A stretch of 64,000 bases of DNA from an uncultured Oscillospiraceae bacterium (lineage in GTDB: Bacteria > Bacillota > Clostridia > Oscillospirales > Ruminococcaceae): positions 24,373-88,372 of the forward strand of contig CAJTNJ010000007.1 in NCBI GenBank assembly GCA_910577565.1, given 5' to 3'. This document shows positions 48,061 to 56,552 of this stretch, in pieces (within the stretch, counting starts at the first letter, position 1; each line of letters starts with the position of its first letter). A program made the position numbers and the translations under genes. A model generated the notes under the pieces. It was not told the origin of the DNA and did not search any database. It was given only the letters and a program-made list of their open reading frames with translations.

Positions 48061-48951
48061 CTATTGTTTTAATTTGCGACCAGCCAACTGACCACAACCT
48101 CCAAGAATATCAGTACCTTTGCTTGGTTTAAGATATGCATCAATACCGCTATTACAAATGTAATTTAAAATTTCTGAAGCATGTAGGTCTGAAACTCGAT
48201 TGAATAGCATACCATCATTTTTATTGTACATTAAAAGTTGGACTTGATAAGTGTCATTTACAACATTGTTTTTAAGAAGTTTTATTAACTCATCAATATC
48301 GGATTTATTACTATTGATTCCTTCTAAAAGGAGATAACTAAACTTAATTTTTTCTCCGAATGAAGACAATTTTTTTGAATAATAGTAGTTACATGATTCT
48401 AGTACGTCTTGTAAATCAAAATTTGCTGAAATCGGAATTAATTTAGTTCTTTTGCTAAATGATGCACTATGTAAAGATACATATAAATCATAGTTCGCGT
48501 GACTTTCAGCTAATTTTCGCAATTTTTCTGGAATAACGATAGTTGAAATTGAATGTGCAAATACGTTACACTTTTCTTTTGATAACGAATAATATTCTAT
48601 TATGGAATCTAGATTAAATAAAGGTTCTCCCATTCCCATGATGGCAATAAAAACATTTTTGCCATCATTATTATTATCTTTTAAAATATATTCTGTTACC
48701 TCGATTAATACTTTTGAAGAGAGATTACATCGAAAATTTGTAACCCCAGAAGCACAAAATATGCATCCAACAGAACAACCAACTTGTGACGATAAACAAA
48801 TTGATGTTAATGTCTCCCCTTGCTCAATATGCGTAAAGTACACTGCTTCAAAAAATAAATGTTTATCATCTAATTCAAAAAGATATTTAATACTTCCATC
48901 AGTTGAAATAAGTTTTTCATTAATTTTAATAATATAATCGTTTCCTTTCAT
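48061..48951 (-). CDS. RlmN/Cfr-type radical SAM methylase, N-terminally shortened
   Basis: 296 residues. RlmN and Cfr methylate A2503 of 23S rRNA (RlmN also A37 of some tRNAs). Present here: the [4Fe-4S] motif CSVGCIFC (Cys 59, 63, 66), GMGEPL, the substrate-loop SLHSAS, and both mechanistic cysteines, Cys52 in ICLSSQVGC and Cys286 in GGCGQLAG. Missing: the N-terminal helical RNA-binding domain, so the protein is about 50 residues shorter than RlmN. Target may differ: the tRNA-like RNA, the ribosome (self-protection) or a small molecule. The start lies in a 20-bp tandem duplication. Confidence 0.85.
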   Translation of the reverse strand: MKGNDYIIKINEKLISTDGSIKYLFELDDKHLFFEAVYFTHIEQGETLTSICLSSQVGCSVGCIFCASGVTNFRCNLSSKVLIEVTEYILKDNNNDGKNVFIAIMGMGEPLFNLDSIIEYYSLSKEKCNVFAHSISTIVIPEKLRKLAESHANYDLYVSLHSASFSKRTKLIPISANFDLQDVLESCNYYYSKKLSSFGEKIKFSYLLLEGINSNKSDIDELIKLLKNNVVNDTYQVQLLMYNKNDGMLFNRVSDLHASEILNYICNSGIDAYLKPSKGTDILGGCGQLAGRKLKQ

Positions 48952-48971
48952 ATATAATCGTTTCCTTTCAT
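48932..48971 (-). repeat. Perfect 20-bp tandem duplication over the start site of the radical SAM gene
   Basis: Two identical 20-bp units (48932-48951 and 48952-48971), each with an ATG and AAAGGA. The upstream ATG (48971) opens a seven-codon frame (MKGNDYI) whose TGA overlaps the ATG of the radical SAM gene. Confidence 0.85.
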
Positions 48972-49013
48972 GACATAATATAAATAATTAAGATATAACA
49001 CCATAAAAAACGA

Positions 49014-49097
49014 AGATTTTTGTGGTACGTACAATTTTTATAGATTTTTAAAAACATTAAATTTTAAAATTTATCCTAAAAAGTTCCACAAAAATCT
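49014..49097. repeat. Inverted repeat between the methyltransferase and radical SAM genes
   Basis: AGATTTTTGTGG (49014-49025) and CCACAAAAATCT (49086-49097) are exact inverses, 60 bases apart; with one mismatch the match extends to 15. The RNA hairpin would begin a few bases after the methyltransferase stop and could set the relative expression of the two genes. Confidence 0.7.
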
Positions 49098-49103
49098 GTT
49101 GGT

Positions 49104-50030
49104 TTATTCACTTTTTTGAATTTCAATAACGAAACAACCTGTTTTTATCACAATTTGCCCTTTTTCGTTGCGATAATTTGAAAAATTATTGCGTAATTCA
49201 TCAATTACTTGCGGTAATATTTCTAAATCATTAAATTCAAATTCCATATGAAAATTCAAAAAAGTTTCAAGAGCTTCATTTTCATTTTGATAAACGATAC
49301 CGTCACTTATCAAATGCTTAACTGAATAACTAATCTCTTTATTTTGTTTTAGTTCCTCCAATGCTTTGAGTGTAATTTGTAAAGATGGACTTTGTTTTTT
49401 AGTATCGCTAAACATTTTATACAATTTTTTCCATTGGTGAATTAAAATACTTTGCTCTTGAGACTGAGTATCAAAATGTATAATGAACATCTTTCCGTTT
49501 GGAGTTAAATTATTTTTAATGAATTTTTTTAATGTTTTAGCGACATATTCCCTTCCTTTTTCATCACCTAACCGTGGGAGAATTTGATGAATAGAATGTG
49601 AATAGCTCCATAATGAATAAACTAAATCATATTTTTTTTCACAACGTGACAAAAATTCAAATGTATCAGAATTAATATACTGAATATAATTAACATCTGC
49701 ATATTTGTTTTTACAATAGCTTAACATTTGTTTACTTAAATCTAAAATATCTAATTTACAATCCCAATTTGCATAATTACGAAAATTTAAAAATACATCA
49801 GTAACACGGCCAGAACCACTTCCTAATTCTAATGCGGTTTTAGGATTAGTATTTCTTTTCAAAAATGTTCTAAAAACCTCTAAATCACTTTTACCTGAAA
49901 AAATATAATCTTTTAAAATATGATTATAATATTGCGGTTCCAAATAATCTTCAATAGAATTATTAACACGAAGCCATTTATACTTGCTTTTCAATTCATT
50001 ATAAGTTGTTGCATTAATTTTTTTAAACAT
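49104..50030 (-). CDS. Class I SAM-dependent methyltransferase
   Basis: 308 residues. SAM-binding ALELGSGSGRVTDVFL near residue 91, a following acidic LDILDLSKQML, and the post-II region LTPNGKMFIIHF. The C-terminal half has no feature that I recognise. AAGGAG precedes the ATG. It stands between the ALDH/nucleotidyltransferase fusion and the radical SAM gene, with a promoter-like site of its own at 50188. Substrate unknown; small-molecule methylation is inferred from context. Confidence 0.82.
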   Translation of the reverse strand: MFKKINATTYNELKSKYKWLRVNNSIEDYLEPQYYNHILKDYIFSGKSDLEVFRTFLKRNTNPKTALELGSGSGRVTDVFLNFRNYANWDCKLDILDLSKQMLSYCKNKYADVNYIQYINSDTFEFLSRCEKKYDLVYSLWSYSHSIHQILPRLGDEKGREYVAKTLKKFIKNNLTPNGKMFIIHFDTQSQEQSILIHQWKKLYKMFSDTKKQSPSLQITLKALEELKQNKEISYSVKHLISDGIVYQNENEALETFLNFHMEFEFNDLEILPQVIDELRNNFSNYRNEKGQIVIKTGCFVIEIQKSE

Positions 50031-50103
50031 ATGTTTTCTCCTTATTATAATTAAATATTTTGATAATTGATTTTACTTTGTTTAAAAAATATATCACCCT
50101 CAT
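50023..50103 (-). CDS. Possible 26-residue cationic peptide overlapping the methyltransferase start
   Basis: A frame from ATG 50103 (or GTG 50097, preceded by AAAGGA) reads MRVIYFLNKVKSIIKIF and ends NYNKEKTYV. It is basic and amphipathic, and its stop overlaps the first codons of the methyltransferase gene by eight bases. It may be a translational-coupling leader, a substrate peptide, or chance. No similarity recognised. Confidence 0.25.
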   Translation of the reverse strand: MRVIYFLNKVKSIIKIFNYNKEKTYV

Positions 50104-50164
50104 CCTTTTTAATGTTTAAGTAATTGCTTTATAATCACCATTAATTATAACTTATTGAAAAACT

Positions 50165-50216
50165 ATCACCTCCTTGCAAAATTTTTTATAGTATAAATTT
50201 TTATATGTAAAAACAA
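50165..50216 (-). promoter_or_regulatory. Internal promoter with an orphan perfect Shine-Dalgarno sequence
   Basis: On the minus strand TTGTTT (50216-50211), 17 bases, TACTAT (50193-50188), then AAGGAGGTGAT (50175-50165) close to the predicted RNA start. This is a full anti-16S match, but no start codon lies at a normal distance after it. Confidence 0.45.
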
Positions 50217-50256
50217 AACTTATTTTTTAGATATGTTTAATAAATATTTAAAAATT

Positions 50257-52107
50257 TTATTTATCTAAATTTTCAAAATGTTTTGGGGGAACACGTATTA
50301 ATTTAGAAAATAAACCATCATCTAATTCATTTATAATGTGTAAATATTTTTCATTAGAAGGAATTTGATAATTTAACATACTTGAAATAGTTAATAGATC
50401 TTTATTTGGTTGAAAAAAATGAAATTTATTGGAATATTTACTGTAAATATCGGGGCTGGAGTTGATTAATATTTTTGCTGTTTGTTTACACCAATTTATT
50501 GCTACATCTTGCAAATTGTATTTTTCAATATCTATTGAATTTTCTGAGCCAAACAAATATACTTTTTTGTCTATTAAAATTTGTGTATAAAATATTGTAT
50601 TGTAAGTATGTAAATTATTATAAAGTTGTAATTGAACTGTGTTCGCTAACTTTAATATATTACTTAATTCATCAATAGTTATAATTTCAGCAGGAAAATA
50701 AAAATCAGGAATTAGTCCAAACATATAATGTATTTCAAAATACCATTTTCTAAAATTTTTTATTTGTTCTTTATTTTCATCTTTTATTCCTATAAAAATA
50801 TCTACGTCGGATGTTTGCGTCTCTTCAGATTTTGCATAGGCACCAAATATAAATGCAATTACCAGATTGTCATCAAATATTTCTATGATTTTATCTTTAA
50901 ATAACTGAATAATTAACTCTCGTTTTCGTTGCTTTGTTGTTTTATATTTAAGATTAATATTTTTGATTATCGTTGTATTGTTAAAAAAATATGATATTTC
51001 CCGATTGATCATAAGTGGCTTCGCAATATTAATTCCATAGTAATCCAAATAAGATACGTTATAACCAAATCCACCAAATTCAATATTACCACTATCCATT
51101 TGATTTATAGTTTCTTCAAAAAGAATAATAGAATTTTTAATATTTTCAACATAATTGTTTTTGCCAAAAATCGTTATTGTCATTTCTTGCTTTTTATAGT
51201 TATCATTTTCAAAATAAAGCTTTAATTCTTCATTTGAATCGTATATCAAAAATTTAAAAACAGGAGCATAAAATTCTTCATAAACGTGCTTGCAATCTTT
51301 TTTTAAATACATAGATAATACTAACGGTTCCATTGTTGCTTGAGCACACTCAATGTTTCCGCCATATATTATTGAGGAACGATTTTCTACTAATAATTGT
51401 GTAACTTTTATAATTTCTTTTGAATCTTTAATAGACGTTTTCCGATTGTTGCCTTCTTTTTTTATTTTTTCTACAATCATTTTAATAAGTTTATCAGCTA
51501 CCGAAGCATTCACTAGTATTACGTTAGGTTTTGCGCAATCTTGTCCATAATTAAAAATAACGGATTCATATATAACTTCGCAAGCTTTATTAAGATTAGC
51601 GTCGCGTTCAACAACTATTGGGTTTTGTGCACATCCAAAATAAAGAAATAAAGTTTCAGAAGAAAGATGTTTCTTAATTATTTCGGCATTATTAGGCTTA
51701 CCTGTAAAAATAACTACTTCACTTTGTTTTGCATACTGTTCTAAAAAAAGATTTCTATTTGCGTCTACCAGATGTATTTTATATTTATTTAATTTAAGTA
51801 TTTCATGCAGCTTTTTAGATATTTTTATAGTAATATTGGATGGTCTATAATAAATGTTATTACAACATATGCGTGGAATAACAACATACAAGATTAAAGA
51901 ATACAATGGTAAATTCATAGGCAAAAAAACTGATAAATTACCATTTATCTGATTATAGTATTTTTGTGGAGAAGATAATGCAGAAATTGAGGTTTTAAAT
52001 TCAAAATTTGCTTCCTCATTATTTTCTATTTTCAAAAGAATTTCTAAAATTTTTTTCTTATTTGCTAACATTTTATTTAAAATTTCACGAAAAATTTGAA
52101 TTGCCAT
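50257..52107 (-). CDS. Aldehyde dehydrogenase-fold/nucleotidyltransferase fusion protein
   Basis: 616 residues. Residues about 40-380 follow the aldehyde dehydrogenase fold: PMNLPLYSLILYVVIP, the nucleophile Cys191 in NYGQDCAKPNVILV, EEFYAPVF at 277-284. The family's general-base block ELGGKxP reads YFGCAQNP, without Glu. Loss of that Glu is typical of reductases acting on activated acyl groups. Residues about 400-500 carry a minimal nucleotidyltransferase (GAYAKSE at 422-428, SDVD at 433-436), followed by a helical tail. I infer reduction of an activated carboxyl (thioester, acyl phosphate or aminoacyl ester) plus nucleotidyl transfer. Substrate unknown. Confidence 0.75.
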   Translation of the reverse strand: MAIQIFREILNKMLANKKKILEILLKIENNEEANFEFKTSISALSSPQKYYNQINGNLSVFLPMNLPLYSLILYVVIPRICCNNIYYRPSNITIKISKKLHEILKLNKYKIHLVDANRNLFLEQYAKQSEVVIFTGKPNNAEIIKKHLSSETLFLYFGCAQNPIVVERDANLNKACEVIYESVIFNYGQDCAKPNVILVNASVADKLIKMIVEKIKKEGNNRKTSIKDSKEIIKVTQLLVENRSSIIYGGNIECAQATMEPLVLSMYLKKDCKHVYEEFYAPVFKFLIYDSNEELKLYFENDNYKKQEMTITIFGKNNYVENIKNSIILFEETINQMDSGNIEFGGFGYNVSYLDYYGINIAKPLMINREISYFFNNTTIIKNINLKYKTTKQRKRELIIQLFKDKIIEIFDDNLVIAFIFGAYAKSEETQTSDVDIFIGIKDENKEQIKNFRKWYFEIHYMFGLIPDFYFPAEIITIDELSNILKLANTVQLQLYNNLHTYNTIFYTQILIDKKVYLFGSENSIDIEKYNLQDVAINWCKQTAKILINSSPDIYSKYSNKFHFFQPNKDLLTISSMLNYQIPSNEKYLHIINELDDGLFSKLIRVPPKHFENLDK

Positions 52108-52221
52108 TTTTTATACACCTCGTAATTTTAACCATTAAAGATGACACTAAATGTCAATAATTTGGCTATACAAAAAATTATTTTATTGAATTTTAAAAAT
52201 GTTTATTGCATTCTAAAATAT

Positions 52222-53019
52222 TTAAACCCTATTATTTATTAAATTACTTGAAGAATATCTTCTTAACCCATTGTTAAAAACAAAAAAAGTTAAAATTACA
52301 AGTAAAACATCAAATAAAAGGACTGTAGCAAAGTAAGTAAGTTTTAAACTGCAAATTGTTTTTAGCGGCATATAAAGCATAAATCCCACAGGAATAACTG
52401 TATAAAATAAAAATTTTACAAACCCATTAAAAACACCTTCTGGATATGTTCCGGCCATTACGATGCTAAAGTATAAATTGTGTGGAATACCTTCACCGCG
52501 CTTAAACCAAAAAACAAGACTCCCACATAAAGCGGAGAATGAAGCTATAGATATTCCTCCTAATATTAAAAATAAAAGAAATAATAATATTTTATAAAGA
52601 TTTATCCCTACAGCAAAAAACGCCAATATAAATCCATTAATCAAATCTCCTAACGCTGAAGGGTTTGTTTTAGAAATTGAAACATTCCATAAAACATTTA
52701 AAGGTTGTGTTATATAAGCGTCTAATTTCCCCGTAGTTATAATTTCTGGAATATAAAAAACGTTTTCAAAAAAAAGATGTGCTATGCCACAAGACGCTGA
52801 TACTAAAGCCCAAAGCATCAAAATATCATTAAAATTATATCCAACAATAATTTTTTTAAAACCAAAAAAAACGAACCATTGTACAATAAAAAAAATGTTG
52901 TTAATTGTCATAAAAATTATTTGTGATAAAAAACTACCTCTGTTTTCCATTTCTTTTAAAATATTATATATAAAACTCATTTTTAAAATTTTAAAATTTT
53001 TTTTTATTCTGTACAGCAC
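52222..53019 (-). CDS. ABC-2 type transporter permease
   Basis: 265 residues with about six hydrophobic segments; FFENVFYIPEIITTGKLDAYI and SVFGKRGEG-like AFFKRGEGIPHNL-type loops match the ABC-2/DUF990 permease group, whose members come in pairs with one ATPase. Starts at GTG 53019 with GGAGG ten bases upstream. Seven bases after the other permease gene. Likely exports the product of the locus. Confidence 0.82.
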   Translation of the reverse strand: MLYRIKKNFKILKMSFIYNILKEMENRGSFLSQIIFMTINNIFFIVQWFVFFGFKKIIVGYNFNDILMLWALVSASCGIAHLFFENVFYIPEIITTGKLDAYITQPLNVLWNVSISKTNPSALGDLINGFILAFFAVGINLYKILLFLLFLILGGISIASFSALCGSLVFWFKRGEGIPHNLYFSIVMAGTYPEGVFNGFVKFLFYTVIPVGFMLYMPLKTICSLKLTYFATVLLFDVLLVILTFFVFNNGLRRYSSSNLINNRV

Positions 53020-53025
53020 TTTATT

Positions 53026-53814
53026 TTATCCTCCATTTGAATTTATTTTTTTTGCACCTTTTTGATATATATATAAAGCTAAAATAATTAAACCAATAAA
53101 CCATAAAAATTGAGCAGTCATTACTTTATAAAAAATATTCATAGAAAAATCAATGGTTAATTTCACTGGACCATATACAGATACAAACACGGGAGTATAC
53201 ATTGTTAGTGGTTTAAGCCAATCTGGTAACATTTCTAAAGGAAATACAATACCAAATATTACTATGATTTTGTCATAAATCCAAATAAATGGTTTGTTCT
53301 CTTCAAACCAAAAAGATGATAAACTTATAATAATATAAATTAAAGAATTAATAATAATTCCAAAAGTATAGGTAGTTACTATCGGCAATATACTTTTAAT
53401 ATTAAAATTTTGAATAAAATCAATAAATATACAACCTATAAATATACCAATTAATAAAAAAACTATCATTTGTAAAAATATATCGCCGAGATACTTTGCA
53501 AGAGAGAAAAAAATATAATTATATGGCTTATTTATTTTGCATGCAATATTTCCAGTTTTAATATCATTACTTACATCGTCAATAAAAATCGGATTATGCC
53601 CCCCGAACCAAAGTACTTCTGCGAGAAGTACATACCACATTACTTGATTTAACAAATATCCATTTATTATCTGAGTGTCGGCATAAATGTAATTCCAAAT
53701 ACTCAGCAATATAAAAATTATTAAACAAAAAAAAATAAAAGTAAATAATAAGTTTAAAAGATAACTAATTTTTTCTGTTATGGCAGTTTTGAATATATAA
53801 AAATATTTTTTCAT
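53026..53814 (-). CDS. ABC-2 type transporter permease
   Basis: 262 residues, six hydrophobic segments, with the family loop GGHNPIFIDDVSNDIKTGNIA and FPLEMLPDWLKPLTMYTP. Paired with the next permease and the ATPase. The start MKKYFYIFKTAI at 53814, one base after the ATPase stop, is preferred; an ATG at 53865 inside the ATPase gene is possible. Confidence 0.82.
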   Translation of the reverse strand: MKKYFYIFKTAITEKISYLLNLLFTFIFFCLIIFILLSIWNYIYADTQIINGYLLNQVMWYVLLAEVLWFGGHNPIFIDDVSNDIKTGNIACKINKPYNYIFFSLAKYLGDIFLQMIVFLLIGIFIGCIFIDFIQNFNIKSILPIVTTYTFGIIINSLIYIIISLSSFWFEENKPFIWIYDKIIVIFGIVFPLEMLPDWLKPLTMYTPVFVSVYGPVKLTIDFSMNIFYKVMTAQFLWFIGLIILALYIYQKGAKKINSNGG

Positions 53815-53815
53815 T

Positions 53816-54805
53816 CTATAATTTCGCCGCCTTTGAAGAATAAATTTTAGAGATAATATTTTCAAGAGGAATATTTGTAATATTAATATCTACGATATTT
53901 TTATAATCTAACGCTTTTATAACATCACTAATGTCTTTCTTAGATATATCGATATCAGCTTTAATTATTGATTTTTCGCGTTTTAAAATATTTACGCCTT
54001 TAATATTGGAAATATCTATTGTGCTACCATTTGTTTTGATTTCTAAAATTTTTTTTGTTAAATAATTATATTTTAAATTTTCCATAGAACTATCAATAAC
54101 AATTTTACTGTCATTCATAATAATAATTCTTTTGCAAAGTTTTTCGATATCACTAACATCATGAGAAGTCAAAAATACCGTAGTTTGATACTCTTTGTTC
54201 ATGTTTTTGATAAATTTTCTAATATTTTCTTTAACAATAGGATCAAGTCCAATTGTGGGTTCATCTAAAAATAATATTTGAGGGTTATGTATAATAGATG
54301 CAGCAATTTCGCAACAAATTCTTTGACCGAGAGATAAATTTTTAACAGGAGTATTAATGAATCTTTCAAACTCAAATAAATTAGTAAGCTCTTTAATTCG
54401 TTTCTCAGCCTCATTGTTGCTTATGTCATATATAGCAGCAAAAAATTTAAAATTGTCATAAGGTGTAAGATGTGCCCATAATTGTTCCTTTTGTCCAAAA
54501 ACAGTACCGATTTTATAAGCTAATTTCTTTCTATTTTTTATAGGATCTAATCCTAAAACTTTTATGCTTCCGCTATCTGGGTATAAAATGCTTATCAACA
54601 ACTTTATTGTAGTTGATTTACCCGCACCATTCGGCCCAATAAAAGCGATAATTTCTCCTTTTTTGACACAGAAACTTATATTATCTACTGCCTTTATAAT
54701 TTTAAAATCTGGACGCAAAACATATTTAAAACTTTCCTTAAACCCTTTTCTCTTTTTTTTAATTTTAAAGTTTTTAGATAAATTTTGAACTTCTATGACA
54801 TTCAT
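53816..54805 (-). CDS. ABC transporter ATP-binding protein
   Basis: 329 residues. Walker [16 protein letters not shown]-loop [10 protein letters not shown], signature [15 protein letters not shown], Walker [14 protein letters not shown]-loop LTSHD. A C-terminal extension of about 90 residues, as in drug or polymer exporters with ABC-2 permeases. Its ATG overlaps the metK stop (ATGA). Confidence 0.93.
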   Translation of the reverse strand: MNVIEVQNLSKNFKIKKKRKGFKESFKYVLRPDFKIIKAVDNISFCVKKGEIIAFIGPNGAGKSTTIKLLISILYPDSGSIKVLGLDPIKNRKKLAYKIGTVFGQKEQLWAHLTPYDNFKFFAAIYDISNNEAEKRIKELTNLFEFERFINTPVKNLSLGQRICCEIAASIIHNPQILFLDEPTIGLDPIVKENIRKFIKNMNKEYQTTVFLTSHDVSDIEKLCKRIIIMNDSKIVIDSSMENLKYNYLTKKILEIKTNGSTIDISNIKGVNILKREKSIIKADIDISKKDISDVIKALDYKNIVDINITNIPLENIISKIYSSKAAKL

Positions 54806-55998
54806 GTTAAAACCTCAGTTTTTATCACGTTTTCTAAATTTTTTATTTTATCAACTTTCTCCCAAGCTACCCCTAAATCTTCTCTACCCATATGTCCATA
54901 AGCTGCTAAGTTTTTATAAATAGGTTTTTTAAGATCTAAACTCTTAATAATTACAGCTGGTCTCAAATCAAAAACTTTATTAACCGCTTTTTCTAATTGC
55001 TCGTTTGAATATTTAGAAGTTCCAAATGTTTCAATCATAATTGAAACAGGGTGAGCAACACCAATTGCATAAGCAATTTGCACTTCGCATTTTTTAGCAA
55101 GATTAGCCGCAACAATGTTTTTTGCTACATATCTTGCTGCATAAGCAGCACTTCTATCAACTTTTGTTGGATCTTTACCCGAAAAGGCACCTCCACCATG
55201 ACGAGAATAACCTCCATATGTATCAACAATAATTTTCCTGCCTGTTAAACCACTATCGCCTACAGGACCACCAACCACGAATCTACCAGTTGGATTTATA
55301 AAAATTTTTGTATCTGTATCCATCATATTATTATCAATAATAGGTTCAATAACATTCTCAATAATATCTTTGCGAATTGTTTCTAAAGTAATATTTTTCG
55401 CATGTTGAGTAGAAATTACAATAGCATCAATTCTTTTTGGAATATGATTCTCATATTCAACTGTAACTTGAGTTTTACCATCAGGTTGAAGATAATCAAT
55501 TATTTTCTCATTTCTTACATAAGCTAAACGCTTTGCTAACTTATGTGCTAATGAAATAGGCATTGGCATAAGTTCTTGTGTTTCATCGCATGCAAACCCA
55601 AACATCATACCTTGATCGCCTGCTCCAATTTGATTTTCTATATTGTTTTTTCCGGATTTAACTTCTAAAGATTCATCAACACCCATTGCAATATCAGGAG
55701 ATTGGGAATTAATCGAAGTTACTATGCTACAAGTATTACCATCAAAGCTTGAAGAAGGGTTATTATATCCAACTTCTTTTATTATATTTCTAGCTGTATC
55801 AGCAATATCAATATAGCAATTTGTTGAAATTTCACCCATTACATGAATCAATCCAGTATTAGCAGTTACCTCACAAGCGACATGTGCATTAGGATCCTTT
55901 TCTAAAATTGCATCTAAAATTGCATCCGAAATTTGATCACAAAGTTTATCAGGATGTCCTTCAGTTACCGATTCTGATGTAAAAAAATATCTACTCAT
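54802..55998 (-). CDS. metK: S-adenosylmethionine synthetase
   Basis: 398 residues, makes SAM from methionine and [23 protein letters not shown], the P-loop region [12 protein letters not shown], and [19 protein letters not shown] are intact, as are the metal and potassium ligands. It heads the leftward cluster and overlaps the exporter ATPase, an unusual place for metK. No SAM riboswitch was seen in the 100-base leader. It may be the only metK or a dedicated second copy. Confidence 0.97.
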   Translation of the reverse strand: MSRYFFTSESVTEGHPDKLCDQISDAILDAILEKDPNAHVACEVTANTGLIHVMGEISTNCYIDIADTARNIIKEVGYNNPSSSFDGNTCSIVTSINSQSPDIAMGVDESLEVKSGKNNIENQIGAGDQGMMFGFACDETQELMPMPISLAHKLAKRLAYVRNEKIIDYLQPDGKTQVTVEYENHIPKRIDAIVISTQHAKNITLETIRKDIIENVIEPIIDNNMMDTDTKIFINPTGRFVVGGPVGDSGLTGRKIIVDTYGGYSRHGGGAFSGKDPTKVDRSAAYAARYVAKNIVAANLAKKCEVQIAYAIGVAHPVSIMIETFGTSKYSNEQLEKAVNKVFDLRPAVIIKSLDLKKPIYKNLAAYGHMGREDLGVAWEKVDKIKNLENVIKTEVLT

Positions 55999-56107
55999 CT
56001 GTACACCTACCTATACTTTCCCACTAGAAAATACTGCTAAAAACTATGTGAAATCAAGCGTATTTAATATCAATGACTTTATTTCTTGAATTTTAATATT
56101 TTGTGAC

Positions 56108-56136
56108 ATTATATTACTTTTTTCAAACAATGTCAA
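56108..56136 (-). promoter_or_regulatory. Perfect consensus promoter of the metK-led cluster
   Basis: On the minus strand TTGACA (56136-56131), 17 bases, TATAAT (56113-56108). Transcription would start near 56101, leaving a leader of about 100 bases before metK. Confidence 0.85.
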
Positions 56137-56343
56137 TCATGCCATATTGTATTATTGTACTAGTTTTGGAACATTGCAAATATAGTCTAATAAATTTCTC
56201 ATAAATTATATTAATCAAAAAGTAGGTGTTCTTTTAAATATAGAGAATGCAAAGCAATCAATAATTAGATACAATAAATATTACAATATTATAAAAAACA
56301 TAGTTATTGGATTTATCAATACCCAATTATGACATAATATATA

Positions 56344-56399
56344 AATATTTGATAGTATACTAATATAAAAAGGTATACTATGGTATATTATCAAATATT
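56344..56399. repeat. 56-bp imperfect palindrome
   Basis: Outer arms AATATTTGATA (56344-56354) and TATCAAATATT (56389-56399) are exact inverses; inside, GTATAC occurs on both sides (56355-56360 and 56373-56378). It looks like a pair of operators or a recombination site rather than a terminator. Confidence 0.65.
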
Positions 56400-56449
56400 G
56401 CATACTGATTTGTATGAATATAAATTAATATGCAAAATAATGATAATGC

Positions 56450-56478
56450 AAAAAGACGCAGTGGAATTGCGTCTTTTT
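56450..56478. terminator. Bidirectional terminator hairpin
   Basis: AAAAAGACGCA (56450-56460) and TGCGTCTTTTT (56468-56478) pair perfectly over 11 bases with a seven-base loop and further T residues. It shields the phage module from the metK side. Confidence 0.8.
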
Positions 56479-56552
56479 TTGTTTGCAAATATTCGCGCAC
56501 CACCTCTCTTTTTTCGTAAATAGACCAAAAGCGAAGAAAGAGAGAAAGATTA

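Larger units (their letters stand above)
56137..56552. other. Intergenic stretch between the metK cluster and the phage module
   Basis: Contains a large imperfect palindrome (56344-56399) and a terminator (56450-56478), described separately. No gene was seen. It may include the left border of the phage-like element. Confidence 0.5.

Noticed and set aside
47922-48131. 69-codon plus-strand frame at the end of the radical SAM gene
   Set aside because: It has no ribosome binding site, half of it is antisense to the conserved C-terminus of the radical SAM enzyme, and the composition looks random.
50157-50180. Similarity of the plus strand (ATCACCTCCTT) to the 3' end of 16S rRNA
   Set aside because: Only 11 bases match; it is simply the complement of a perfect Shine-Dalgarno sequence on the minus strand, with no other rRNA sequence nearby.
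55999-56107. SAM riboswitch in the metK leader
   Set aside because: I looked for the conserved SAM-I core elements and saw none; the leader is only about 100 bases and AT-rich.
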